Both the position numbers and the translations under genes were made by a program. Source: Phycisphaeraceae bacterium (GTDB lineage: Bacteria; Planctomycetota; Phycisphaerae; Phycisphaerales; UBA1924). Taken from it: a stretch of DNA of 64,000 nt. Numbering within the stretch: position 1 is the stretch's first letter; each line of letters starts with the position of its first letter. Below the pieces are notes generated by a model that worked only from the letters and a program-made list of their open reading frames with translations, had not been told where the DNA came from and did not search any database. The DNA is taken from positions 124,001 through 188,000 of the forward strand of contig JACKHE010000007.1 in assembly GCA_020639135.1 (NCBI GenBank). Reading direction: 5' to 3'. This document shows positions 1-7,928 of this stretch, one piece after another.

Positions 1-930
1 GTTCTCGTAGTAGGTGTCCGGGAGGCGGAGGAAATCGACGCCCCTCCGGCGGAGCTCGGCGACGCTCGCCAGCTCGTCGTCGGTGCGGAAGGCGAGGTGC
101 TGGCAGCCGGGGGTCATGTTGTGCCACTCGAGGTACTCGAGGATCTGGCTCTTCTTCTTGCCCTCGGCCGGCTCGTTGATGGGCATCTTGATGAGGTGGT
201 TGCCGCTGGCCATCACCTTGGACATCAGCGCCGAGTACTCGGTGGAGATGTCCTTGTCGTCGAAGTGCTTGAACATCGTGAAGCCCATGACGTCCTCGTA
301 CCACTTGACCCAGTGGTTCATCCTGCCGTCCTCGACGTTGCCCACGCAGTGATCGACGTACTTGAGGCCGCAGGGGTTCTGCCTGTTGTAGTCGTTGAGG
401 GGGCTGCCCTGGACGAGCTGGAACATGGGTGCGAACTCGGCGCCCTTCTTGACGTTGGTCAGTGAGAAATCGCCGGTTCTCGAGATGAAGGAGTGGACGA
501 CGCGCCCGTAGGTCCTGATGCCGGCCTTGGTGAGCGAGCCTCGTTTGTCGGCGTAGGTGACGGGCTCGTAGGCGGACTCGCCGCCGTTCTTGAGGGCCTG
601 CCGGTAGGCCTTCTCGGCGTCGTGGACGGTGAGCGCGATGTCCTTGATGCCGTCGCCGTAGAGCCTGACCTCGTCGGCGGCGGGGTGGTGCTGATTGAGT
701 GCGGTGGTGAGGACGAGGCGGATGTTGCCCTGGGTGAGGAGGTAGTTGGCCTCCTCGCGCGAGCCCGTGGTGAGGTCGGCGATCTGCTCGATCTGGAAGC
801 CGAAGGTGTGGGCGTAGAAGTAGGCGGCCTGCTTGGCGTTGCCGACGTAGTAGCGGACGTGATCGACGTCGATGAGGTCGAGGGGGTCGGCGGACGTGCG
901 GGCGGAGGCTTGGGCTTGGGCGGTGGTCAT
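1..930 (-). CDS. hppD: 4-hydroxyphenylpyruvate dioxygenase, 3' part cut off by window edge
   Basis: Converts 4-hydroxyphenylpyruvate to homogentisate in tyrosine breakdown; a cytosolic Fe(II) enzyme with two vicinal-oxygen-chelate halves. The 310 residues visible, read from ATG at 928-930, start with MTTAQAQA and enter the first half at VDHVRYYVG. Two of the family's three metal ligands are visible: the His in KYVDHCVGNVE (about 320-350) and the His in GCQHLAF (about 90-110). The frame runs on through LRLPDTYYEN to base 1. The third ligand, a Glu, must lie beyond the edge. The family is usually 350-400 residues, so roughly 50-80 are missing. The dihydroorotase gene upstream reads the same way and ends 111 nt before this start. 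The call rests on residues and spacing; the start is supported by the family alignment beginning soon after it. Confidence 0.93.
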   Translation of the reverse strand, partial: MTTAQAQASARTSADPLDLIDVDHVRYYVGNAKQAAYFYAHTFGFQIEQIADLTTGSREEANYLLTQGNIRLVLTTALNQHHPAADEVRLYGDGIKDIALTVHDAEKAYRQALKNGGESAYEPVTYADKRGSLTKAGIRTYGRVVHSFISRTGDFSLTNVKKGAEFAPMFQLVQGSPLNDYNRQNPCGLKYVDHCVGNVEDGRMNHWVKWYEDVMGFTMFKHFDDKDISTEYSALMSKVMASGNHLIKMPINEPAEGKKKSQILEYLEWHNMTPGCQHLAFRTDDELASVAELRRRGVDFLRLPDTYYEN

Positions 931-1041
931 GGGTGGCCTCGTTTCGGGAGGGCTTGACAGGCGGTGGACGCGGGGCCGAGCGGTGGTGGTCGGCCGCGGA
1001 GTCGCGTTCATTCTATCCGATCAGCGGGTCCGGAACGACGA

Positions 1042-2379
1042 TTATCGCGTTTTCAGCGGTGCAGGGGCCTGCCCGGCACGCAGACGTGCGATCTCGTGGA
1101 CGCTCCCGGCGACGATGGCGTGCGTGGCGCGGCCGGTGAGCGATCGGCCCAGGAAGGGCGTGTTCCACGACCTGCCTGCGAGGGTGTCGCGCGTGAGCGT
1201 CCAGCGGTGGCCGGGGTCGATGATCGTCACATCGGCGGGGCCCCCGACGGTGAGCGCGCCGAGGCCGAGCTGTTCGAGGTTGCACAGGCGCGCGGGGTTG
1301 ACGGTCAGGCGCTCGATGAGCCGGGGCCAGGAGAGCAGCCCGGTGTGCACGAGCGCCTCGGCGTACAGCGGCAGCGCAGACTCGAGCCCGATGAGGCCGA
1401 AAGGCGCCTGGTCGAAGGGGCGTGATTTGGCGTCGGCGGTGTGGGGCGCATGGTCGGTGGCGAGGACGGTGATGATGTTGTCGGCGACAGCCTCGCGGAT
1501 CGCCCGCACGTCGGCGCTGGTTCGCAGCGGCGGGTTGACCTTGGCGCCGGTGTTGTAGTGGTCGCAGGCGTCCTCGGTCAGGTGCAGGTGGTGGGGGGAG
1601 GCCTCGGCGGTGATGTCGTGCGAGCGGGCGCGTGCGTGCTCGAGGAACGGGATGGACCTGGCGCTGCTGACGTGCTGCGCGTGGTAGCGGGCGCCGAGCT
1701 GCATGGCGAAGGCGACATCGCGCTCGATGACGCTCGACTCGGCGGTGTCGGGCCAGCCGGTCAGGCCCAGGCGCATGGCCACGGCGCCGTCGTTCATCGC
1801 CGCCCCGACGGTGCGCGTCGGGTCCTGGCAGTGCTGCATGAAGGCGACGTTGGCGGAGCGGCAGGCCCGGAGGGCGCCGGCCATCAGGTCCTCGCGCCAG
1901 AGCGCATCGCCGTCGTCGCTGACGCCGATCGCGCCGGCGCGGACGAGCGCGGGGATGTCGGTCAGGCGCTCGCCTTTGCGATCGATCGAGGCCGCGGCGA
2001 CGGGGAAGACCCGGCAATGCGTCGTCTCGGCGATGCGAGCCAGCAAGCTGCGGACGCGGTCTTCGGTGTCCGGCGGCGGCTGCGTGTTGGGCATGGAGCA
2101 GACGGTGGTGAACCCGCCGGCGAGGGCGGCGAGCGTGCCGGTGGCGATCGTCTCCTGCGCGTCGCCCCCCGGCTCGCGGAGGTGGACGTGGGGATCGATC
2201 AGCCCGGGGCAGACGATTCGGTCGGTCGCGTCGATGACCGTCTCGGCTCCGGATGTCGGCAGGTCGGGCCCGACCGCGGCGATCGTCTGCCCGGTGATGG
2301 CGACATCGGCGATCGCGTCAAGGCCGGAGGCGGGGTCGATGACCCGTCCCCCTCGGATGAGCACGGATTGTGGAGCCAT
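1042..2379 (-). CDS. pyrC: Dihydroorotase, class I type
   Basis: Cyclises carbamoyl aspartate to dihydroorotate, step three of de novo pyrimidine synthesis. The 445-residue length fits the class I (about 45 kDa) family. Visible zinc-site motifs of the amidohydrolase barrel are DPHVHLREPG near residue 63 (HxH plus substrate Arg), the His in MQHCQD, ASPHHLHLT, and ATDHAPH with the catalytic Asp. The C-terminus returns to the small beta-sandwich (GGPADVTIIDPG) typical of the fold. No aspartate transcarbamoylase gene, its usual partner in the pathway, is adjacent. ATG at 2377-2379; no strong ribosome binding site is seen. It reads towards hppD and may share a transcript with it. Reading-through frames on the other strand are open but show no family features. 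Confidence 0.95.
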   Translation of the reverse strand: MAPQSVLIRGGRVIDPASGLDAIADVAITGQTIAAVGPDLPTSGAETVIDATDRIVCPGLIDPHVHLREPGGDAQETIATGTLAALAGGFTTVCSMPNTQPPPDTEDRVRSLLARIAETTHCRVFPVAAASIDRKGERLTDIPALVRAGAIGVSDDGDALWREDLMAGALRACRSANVAFMQHCQDPTRTVGAAMNDGAVAMRLGLTGWPDTAESSVIERDVAFAMQLGARYHAQHVSSARSIPFLEHARARSHDITAEASPHHLHLTEDACDHYNTGAKVNPPLRTSADVRAIREAVADNIITVLATDHAPHTADAKSRPFDQAPFGLIGLESALPLYAEALVHTGLLSWPRLIERLTVNPARLCNLEQLGLGALTVGGPADVTIIDPGHRWTLTRDTLAGRSWNTPFLGRSLTGRATHAIVAGSVHEIARLRAGQAPAPLKTR

Positions 2380-2478
2380 GGCTGGAGCAGCGTACCCCGA
2401 TTGCCGACGGGAGTGGGGGGGAATAGACTGCCCGGCCTCGCCGGGAATCGGCGGGTGGTCGGCCCCCGGGCCGGCGGA

Positions 2479-2552
2479 CGGGGCGTAGCGCAGCTTGGTA
2501 GCGCGCTTGACTGGGGGTCAAGAGGTCGCTGGTTCGAATCCAGTCGCCCCGA
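2479..2552 (+). tRNA. tRNA-Pro (anticodon GGG)
   Basis: Full cloverleaf of 74 nt. The acceptor arms CGGGGCG (2479-2485) and CGCCCCG (2545-2551) pair perfectly; the D arm is GCGC..GCGC, the anticodon stem CTTGA/TCAAG encloses CTGGGGG, and the T arm is CTGG TTCGAAT CCAG. The anticodon GGG reads CCC proline codons. CCA is not encoded. A strong terminator follows 11 nt later. Confidence 0.96.
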
Positions 2553-2563
2553 TTTCAGCACGG

Positions 2564-2594
2564 AAAAAACCGGCCCGGAGCGGCCGGTTTTTTT
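2564..2594 (+). terminator. Rho-independent terminator after tRNA-Pro
   Basis: AAAAAACCGGCC, a loop of CGGAGC, then GGCCGG followed by seven T. The A-run and T-run are symmetric, so it could work in both directions, but on the plus strand it sits directly behind the tRNA. Confidence 0.85.
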
Positions 2595-2731
2595 CTCCAA
2601 GCCCGTGTGTCATTCTGTCCCGCAACCGATGAAAATGCTGTTGCAATCCCACTCCCGGTGGGACGACAATGCCCGCTCTGCCCTGACCGTCTGATGGGCG
2701 AGTTGGAAACACCTCGAGCGAGGAGATCGAC

Positions 2732-3817
2732 ATGACCAGCAGGACACGATTCGGGATGGCGGCGTTGGCGATCGGTGTTCTGGGGCTCGTGGCTCCGGCC
2801 CTTGCGGGGGACCTCAACCCGCCGGCCGGCGCGGTCAGCCCGACCATGAAGGACCTCGACGACGTCGAGCCCCGGGGGGTCATCCGCAACAACCCCGACG
2901 GGATCACGCCGATCGTCATCTCGCAGCCCGGCTCGTACAAGCTGGGCGAGAACATCCAGGCGATCGGCAACGAGCACGGGATCGAGATCGCCGTCAGCCG
3001 GGTGACGCTGGACCTCAACGGGTTCGAGATCGTGGGCTCGGAGATCGGCTCGCTCAACGGGATCGAGGTCGCGGACAACACCGAGAACGTCACCATCCGC
3101 AACGGTCGGATCCGCCTGTTCACCGGCGCGGCGATCGCGGGGGCGGTGTCCGATCGGATGCGCGTCGAGGGCGTGGACTGCAACGACACCTTCGCGGGCG
3201 GGGTCGTCTGCGGGGATAACGCGTTCATCGATCGCTGCACCGCGACCGGTGTGACGATCGCGTTCGCGACCGGGATCAGCGCCGGGGACGATTCGAGAGT
3301 GACCAACTGCTCGGTGGACGGCTGCTACACCGGGGTGTTCGCCAACAGCGGTTCGCAGGTGACGGGCTGCAGGGCTTCCGGGAGCACCTTCGCCGGGTTC
3401 TATCTGCTGGGCGTGATCAGCATCAAGGACTGCGTCGCGGTGGGAACCTCCTCGGTGACGCAGCACGGGATCTACGCGGACGGCTTCGGCGGCGGCGAGA
3501 TCTCCGGCAACACGATCACGGAGTTCTCGACCGCGGGCATCCGCGCCGTCGGGACGACGCAGATCAACGGAAACCTGATCCACGGCTCCCAGTTCGGCGG
3601 CGACCTGGGGCTCATCATCACCGGCTCTCGCAACTTCATCTACGAGAACACGATCTTCGACTGCTCCAGCGGGATGGACCTCAACAACTTCTGCGAGCAG
3701 GAGGTTTACGCGAACCGACTCCAGAACGTCGGCGCCCTGGCGATCAACAACTGCGCCTTCCCCGCCCCCGAGGAGTCGCCAGACACCTCCACAAACCCGC
3801 ACGCGAACCTCCGCTAA
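2732..3817 (+). CDS. Secreted right-handed parallel beta-helix protein
   Basis: 361 residues. The signal peptide MTSRTRFGMAALAIGVLG..APALA is followed by GDLNPPAG, so the product is exported. From about residue 65 it shows the repeating pattern of a parallel beta-helix (NosD/pectate-lyase-like fold): GIEIAVSRVTLDLNGF, IEVADNTENVTIRNGRI, DRMRVEGVDC, GDNAFIDRCTATG, SRVTNCSVDG, SQVTGCRASG, GEISGNTITEF and so on, one turn per roughly 20-23 residues. No catalytic residues can be assigned, so it may bind or cleave polysaccharide, or be a structural surface protein. ATG is preceded by GAGGAGATCGAC, a good ribosome binding site. It has no dockerin or PEP-CTERM tail, unlike many neighbours. Glutaminase follows 86 nt later. 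Confidence 0.8.
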   Translation: MTSRTRFGMAALAIGVLGLVAPALAGDLNPPAGAVSPTMKDLDDVEPRGVIRNNPDGITPIVISQPGSYKLGENIQAIGNEHGIEIAVSRVTLDLNGFEIVGSEIGSLNGIEVADNTENVTIRNGRIRLFTGAAIAGAVSDRMRVEGVDCNDTFAGGVVCGDNAFIDRCTATGVTIAFATGISAGDDSRVTNCSVDGCYTGVFANSGSQVTGCRASGSTFAGFYLLGVISIKDCVAVGTSSVTQHGIYADGFGGGEISGNTITEFSTAGIRAVGTTQINGNLIHGSQFGGDLGLIITGSRNFIYENTIFDCSSGMDLNNFCEQEVYANRLQNVGALAINNCAFPAPEESPDTSTNPHANLR

Positions 3818-3903
3818 ACTCCGGGCACAAACCATGGCCCACGCCGGCGGTGCGCTCAGCGTTCGCCCCGGCGTCTCTCACTCGATTGTCTTGAAAGGGT
3901 CGG

Positions 3904-4983
3904 ATGACGAATCAACCCGAGGGGATCGCCACGCCCGATCGGCGGAGAGTGCTGGGGGCGCTCGAGGCCCTGCACGAGCGCTACCGCGGCTGCAACGAGG
4001 GGCGGATCGCCAGCTACATCCCGGAGCTTTCCAAGGCCGACCCGTCCTGTTTCGCCATCGCGATCGTCACGGTCGCCGGCGAGGTCTTCGAGGTTGGCGA
4101 CCGACAGGCGACGTTCACCATTCAGTCGCTCTCCAAGCCCTTCACACACGCGCTGGCGCTGGCGGACCGGGGACGCGGGCACGTCATGCAGCGCGTGGGC
4201 GTCGAGCCCTCGGGCGACTCGTTCGACAGCATCATCCGCCTGGACTCGACCAACCGGCCCCACAACCCGATGGTCAACTCCGGCGCGATCGCGGTGACCT
4301 CCATGATCGCCGGGAGCAGCCCGGCGGACCGGTTCGAGCGGATCCTCGGGATGCTGGGCCGGGCGATGGGCCGGCGACCCTCGATCGACGAGGCGGTCTT
4401 CCAGTCCGAGCGGGCGACCGGCCACCGGAACCGCGCGATGGCCTACCTGATGCTGAACTTCGGCATCCTTGACCGCGACGTGGAGGAGATCCTCGACCTG
4501 TACTTCCGGCAGTGCTCGGTCCTGGTCACGGCCGGCGACATGGCCACGATGGCGGCCACGCTTGCCAACGGCGGCGTGAACCCCAGGACCAGCGAGCGCG
4601 CCGTGGAGACCGAGCACATCCGCGATGTCCTGACGGTCATGCACACGTGCGGCATGTACAACTACGCCGGCGAGTGGGCGTACACCGTGGGGCTCCCGGC
4701 CAAGTCGGGCGTCTCGGGCGGGATCATCGCGGTCGTGCCCGGGCAGTTCGGCATCTGCGTCTATTCCCCGCGGGTCGATGAGCGGGGCGCCAGCGTGCGT
4801 GGCATCAAGATCTTCGAAGACCTCAGCAGGAACTGCGGCATGCACGTCTTCGAGACCTGGCGCCAGCAGGGGCAGGTGCTCAACCACCTCGACGAGGTGC
4901 GGCGCCCGGCGCCGGCGCTGCCCGACACGACGCACCCCCAGGGGGACGCGACGGTGCACAAGCGGGACAACGCGCTGGGCTGA
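3904..4983 (+). CDS. glsA: Glutaminase, GlsA family
   Basis: Hydrolyses glutamine to glutamate and ammonia in the cytosol. The beta-lactamase-like serine fold is shown by QSLSKPF with the S-x-x-K pair at Ser75 and Lys78, by NPMVNSGAI, and by the glycine-rich segment GLPAKSGVSGGIIAVVPG (third catalytic region, KSGVSGG). TGHRNRAMAYLM, with the conserved NR, sits where the family's second Ser/Tyr region is expected. The 359 residues are longer than the usual 300-310; the extra stretch is a C-terminal tail after the FETWRQQG segment, rich in Pro and charged residues. ATG follows GTCGG only, so the ribosome binding site is weak. It is a single gene between a beta-helix protein and an FmdB-like protein. 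Confidence 0.94.
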   Translation: MTNQPEGIATPDRRRVLGALEALHERYRGCNEGRIASYIPELSKADPSCFAIAIVTVAGEVFEVGDRQATFTIQSLSKPFTHALALADRGRGHVMQRVGVEPSGDSFDSIIRLDSTNRPHNPMVNSGAIAVTSMIAGSSPADRFERILGMLGRAMGRRPSIDEAVFQSERATGHRNRAMAYLMLNFGILDRDVEEILDLYFRQCSVLVTAGDMATMAATLANGGVNPRTSERAVETEHIRDVLTVMHTCGMYNYAGEWAYTVGLPAKSGVSGGIIAVVPGQFGICVYSPRVDERGASVRGIKIFEDLSRNCGMHVFETWRQQGQVLNHLDEVRRPAPALPDTTHPQGDATVHKRDNALG

Positions 4984-5088
4984 TCGTCTGTTGATCTCCG
5001 AGCGGGAGACCGCGGAACGGTGATCGTTCTACACTGTCGCGGCGGAAATCCGCGTACCCGAACGTGCGCCGGAAGCCGAGGACCCCAG

Positions 5089-5394
5089 ATGCCCACGTAC
5101 GTGTACGAGACCATCACCGACGACCCCGACCAACGCGAGGTGTTCGAGGTCGTCCAGTCCATGCGGGAAGAGCCGCTGACGGTGCACCCGGAGACCGGCG
5201 TCCCGGTGCGGCGGGTGATCCAGGCGCCGATGATCGGGGGTAAGTGGTCGAGCGTCGGCAAGTCCAGCGAGGGCGCCAGCGACAGCAAGCTGCGGGACCT
5301 GGGCTTCACGAAGTACGTCAAGACCAGCGGCGGGACATACGAGAAGACGGTGGGGGAGGGGCCCGGACGGCTGGATCCCCGGGGCGAGGGCTGA
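5089..5394 (+). CDS. FmdB-like small protein lacking the zinc-ribbon cysteines
   Basis: 101 residues. It opens MPTYVYETITDD and continues EVFEVVQSMREEPLTVHP and PVRRVIQAPMIGG, which follows the FmdB/CxxC_CxxC_SSSS family line of MPxYxYxCxxCGxxFE, SMxxxPLxxCPxCG and RRxI. The four zinc-binding Cys of that family are all absent: the positions fall in ITDDPDQ and HPETGV. The C-terminal half is Ser/Gly/Lys-rich and ends DPRGEG. ATG at 5089 is chosen because the family starts with MPxY; an upstream in-frame start would add residues without similarity. It lies 105 nt after glutaminase and converges with the gene at 5541. Function is unknown; if the homology is right, it cannot bind zinc in the usual way. 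Confidence 0.72.
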   Translation: MPTYVYETITDDPDQREVFEVVQSMREEPLTVHPETGVPVRRVIQAPMIGGKWSSVGKSSEGASDSKLRDLGFTKYVKTSGGTYEKTVGEGPGRLDPRGEG

Positions 5395-5420
5395 TCCGGC
5401 CGCGGGTTGTCCAAAACGAC

Positions 5421-5451
5421 AGCGCCCCGTGCGGAGTCAGCACGGGGCGCT
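5421..5451 (-). terminator. Hairpin terminator between convergent genes
   Basis: Perfect 12-bp stem, AGCGCCCCGTGC and GCACGGGGCGCT, with loop GGAGTCA. On the minus strand it is followed by GTCGTTTTGG, a short T-run. It lies 90 nt beyond the stop of the 5541 gene and 27 nt beyond that of the 5089 gene, so it may serve both. Confidence 0.7.
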
Positions 5452-5540
5452 ATGGATCGCGAACCACAAGTTCGATTGTTCAGGCATGTTGCCTCCCGCT
5501 GCGCAACCAGCGATCGGCGCCTGTGAATGTCAACTGAAAC

Positions 5541-6293
5541 TCAGCGACGGCGACGCAGACCGGCAACGCCGGCGACACCCAGGAGCGCGAAGGCGCCGGG
5601 GGTCGGGACGTTGGACGTGCCGGGGGTGTCAACGCCGACGGCGATGTCAAAGGGACCGATGGCCCAGGGGCTCTTGCCGTCGTTGGAGCGATAGACGTGG
5701 CCGGGGACGAAGGCGCCGTCGGGGCCGATGCCGGGGCCGAACTGACCGGAGTAGTCGAACTCGTCGGCGTTGGTGGCCGGCGGGTTGAAGTTCTCGATCA
5801 GGGAGATGGAGTCGAGGACGGAGCTCCAGGGGGTGACGTCGATGATGCCGTCGGGGGTGCCGAGGTCGAGGGCGTCGCCCTGCGCGCCGGTGAAGCCGGA
5901 GACGAGCATGTGGGTGACGTTGTCGCTGTTCTCGAAGGCGAAGGTGCCGACGTTGAGATCGACGGAGCCGGTGAGCGCCGTGCCGAACGTGTTGGAGGCG
6001 GCCAGGAAGAAGCCATCGGCGGGGATGGTGCTGCCGGTGAGGTTGAGTGCATACTCGACCTGACCCGAGCGGGAGCCGGGGCCGCCGGCGCCCTGGTCGG
6101 CGCTGTGGTCGCCGATGACGATGTACCAGAGCCCGTCAAGCGACGCGCCGGGGGTTCCGACGAGCTCGAAGTACTCATCGGTGTCCGACCCGGTCTGGTC
6201 GATGCGGATCTCGTTGATCTGGATGCCGTTGGCGTGAGCCATGCCGGCAAAGCCGAGAGCGGCGATACCCGCCGCCACGATATAGCGCTTCAT
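5541..6293 (-). CDS. Secreted lamin-tail-like protein with PEP-CTERM-type sorting tail (copy A)
   Basis: 250 residues. Signal peptide MKRYIVAAGIAALGFAGMAHA, then GIQINEIRIDQTGSDTDEYF..GTPG, which resembles the start of lamin-tail (LTD) domains. The middle contains FDYSGQFGPGIGPDGAFVPG. The end, NVPTPGAFALLGVAGVAG plus RRRR, has the layout of a PEP-CTERM/planctomycete sorting signal: Pro-rich motif, hydrophobic span, basic end. It should be exported and anchored or processed by an exosortase-like enzyme, none of which is in the window. The ribosome binding site AAGGAAGGAAC precedes ATG. A paralogue lies 434 nt upstream in the same direction, and 267 bp are identical between the two. Molecular role unknown. 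Confidence 0.85.
   Translation of the reverse strand: MKRYIVAAGIAALGFAGMAHANGIQINEIRIDQTGSDTDEYFELVGTPGASLDGLWYIVIGDHSADQGAGGPGSRSGQVEYALNLTGSTIPADGFFLAASNTFGTALTGSVDLNVGTFAFENSDNVTHMLVSGFTGAQGDALDLGTPDGIIDVTPWSSVLDSISLIENFNPPATNADEFDYSGQFGPGIGPDGAFVPGHVYRSNDGKSPWAIGPFDIAVGVDTPGTSNVPTPGAFALLGVAGVAGLRRRR
5671..5937. repeat. 267-bp perfect direct repeat, copy A
   Basis: Base-for-base identical to 6858-7124 (offset 1187), lying inside the two paralogous lamin-tail genes. Sequence on both sides diverges, which suggests gene conversion or a very recent partial duplication. Confidence 0.93.
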
Positions 6294-6727
6294 GTTTGTG
6301 TTCCTTCCTTCAGTGACGCTCTCTCAGTTCTCCGCCACAATGACGGAGATCCCCTATCGAGTTGAACACGCACCCGATCTCCGGATCCGTATCCTTACGA
6401 CGTGTCCGTCAGAATAACCGGGACCATGGGGTTCCGTCCGGGCAAAAACCGGATAATTCAGGAAAAACACAGCCTCTGACGTGTCCCGGCACGGCATCCA
6501 CCACATGTCGTAGGGGGATCCCCTGGCTGATAGGACGCGCCGACATCACATCACAGAAGTTGTGGTCAGGAGTTGTGGAAAACACCGCCCCGCATCCTGA
6601 GGACACGGGGTGGCGTGGATCGTGAGGTTGAAACTGGTGATTTGGTGGCCTGTTCTTGCGGCACACTGCGCAACCAGCGTGACGCGGCCGGGTTGAGAAA
6701 TCTGTCAGAAACCGCTGAAAAAGCGGA
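6294..6727. other. Intergenic region between the two paralogues
   Basis: 434 bp upstream of copy A. It holds a short hairpin at 6330-6348 (CTCCG, 9-nt loop, CGGAG), which would lie in the 5' leader of copy A, and a T/A-richer stretch around 6400-6480 that may hold its promoter. Short open frames on both strands show no coding character. I see no clear -35/-10 pair. Confidence 0.6.
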
Positions 6728-7477
6728 TCAGCGGCGGCGGCGGATGCCCGCGACGCCGGCGAGGCCCAGGAGGGCGACCGCGCCGGGGGTCGGGACGTTG
6801 GAGACGCCGGGGGTGTCCTGCCCGCCGACCGCCTCGAAGGCGCCGATGGCCCAGCTGCTCTTGCCGTCGTTGGAGCGATAGACGTGGCCGGGGACGAAGG
6901 CGCCGTCGGGGCCGATGCCGGGGCCGAACTGACCGGAGTAGTCGAACTCGTCGGCGTTGGTGGCCGGCGGGTTGAAGTTCTCGATCAGGGAGATGGAGTC
7001 GAGGACGGAGCTCCAGGGGGTGACGTCGATGATGCCGTCGGGGGTGCCGAGGTCGAGGGCGTCGCCCTGCGCGCCGGTGAAGCCGGAGACGAGCATGTGG
7101 GTGACGTTGTCGCTGTTCTCGAAGATGAGGCCGGCGGTCAGATCGACGGAGCCGGAGAGCACCGTGCCGAAGGTGGAAGTGGCGCACAGGAAGAAACCAT
7201 CGGCGGGGATGGTGCTGCCGGTGAGATTGAGTGCGTACTCGACCTGACCCGAGCGGGAGCCGGGGCCGCCGGCGCCCTGGTCGGAGCCGTGGTCGCCGAT
7301 GACGATGTACCAGAGCCCGTCAAGCGACGCGCCGGGGGTTCCGGTGAGCTCGAAGTACTCGTCGGTGTCCGTGCCAGTCTGATCGATACGGAGTTCGTTG
7401 ATCTCGATGCCGTTGGCGTGAGCCATGCCGGCGAGGCCGAGGGTGGCGATACCCGCGGCCACAATGTAGCGCTTCAT
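6728..7477 (-). CDS. Secreted lamin-tail-like protein with PEP-CTERM-type sorting tail (copy B)
   Basis: 249 residues, a close paralogue of the gene at 5541. Signal peptide MKRYIVAAGIATLGLAGMAHA, then GIEINELRIDQTGTDTDEYF; the end is NVPTPGAVALLGLAGVAG followed by RRRR. ATG at 7475-7477 is chosen over one 33 nt upstream because it matches the start of copy A and has AAAGGAAC nine bases ahead. Differences from copy A cluster in residues 90-120 (SVDLTAGLIFEN against SVDLNVGTFAFEN) and in the segment before the sorting tail (EAVGGQDTPGVS against IAVGVDTPGTS). A hairpin with 6-bp arms sits in its leader at 7517-7533, at almost the same distance from the start as in copy A. Function unknown; probably cell-surface. 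Confidence 0.85.
   Translation of the reverse strand: MKRYIVAAGIATLGLAGMAHANGIEINELRIDQTGTDTDEYFELTGTPGASLDGLWYIVIGDHGSDQGAGGPGSRSGQVEYALNLTGSTIPADGFFLCATSTFGTVLSGSVDLTAGLIFENSDNVTHMLVSGFTGAQGDALDLGTPDGIIDVTPWSSVLDSISLIENFNPPATNADEFDYSGQFGPGIGPDGAFVPGHVYRSNDGKSSWAIGAFEAVGGQDTPGVSNVPTPGAVALLGLAGVAGIRRRR
6858..7124. repeat. 267-bp perfect direct repeat, copy B
   Basis: Identical to 5671-5937. A second block, about 7195-7330 against 6005-6145, is also highly similar but with scattered changes. Confidence 0.93.
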
Positions 7478-7928
7478 GAAACGTGTTCCTTTCTCAAGTG
7501 ACGCTTTCACTCTGGACCGCTCACGACGAGCGGCCCCTCCTACGAAACTCTCTCTCGTCTGCGGGGCGAAGACTGCGATGAGGAATGGCTGTTCTTCGCA
7601 CGCGGAAGATAAGCATGCGGATGCTCGTGTCCAGCCGGATTCTGCGACGAAATCAGGGGTTTTTCGGCAACTCGGAGTGTTTGCACAAGACGTTGTGGAA
7701 TCCGGACTGTTGTGGCGTCAAATATTTTTTTGGCGCCTTCTCGTTGTGATTCGGTGTGGAAAATAATTTGGCTGGCGCGACTTCGGGCGTGGCGCCACAT
7801 GTTGTGGTTTGCCCGATGGCGACGGTCCTCCTCCGTGATCCCGATGCCTTTGGAGGCCCCGGGATCGGGTCGAACGCTGTCGCGGCTGCTTGGTCGCCGG
7901 CGGCCCGGGGGCCCGGTATCGTCAGGTC
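7478..7928. other. Intergenic region between divergent genes
   Basis: 451 bp separating copy B (minus) from the nuclease-fold gene at 7929 (plus). The stretch 7715-7780 is markedly A/T-rich (AAATATTTTTTTGG, AAAATAATTTGG) and is the likeliest promoter zone for one or both genes. Hairpin CCGCTC/GAGCGG lies at 7517-7533. No coding frame is convincing. Confidence 0.6.
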
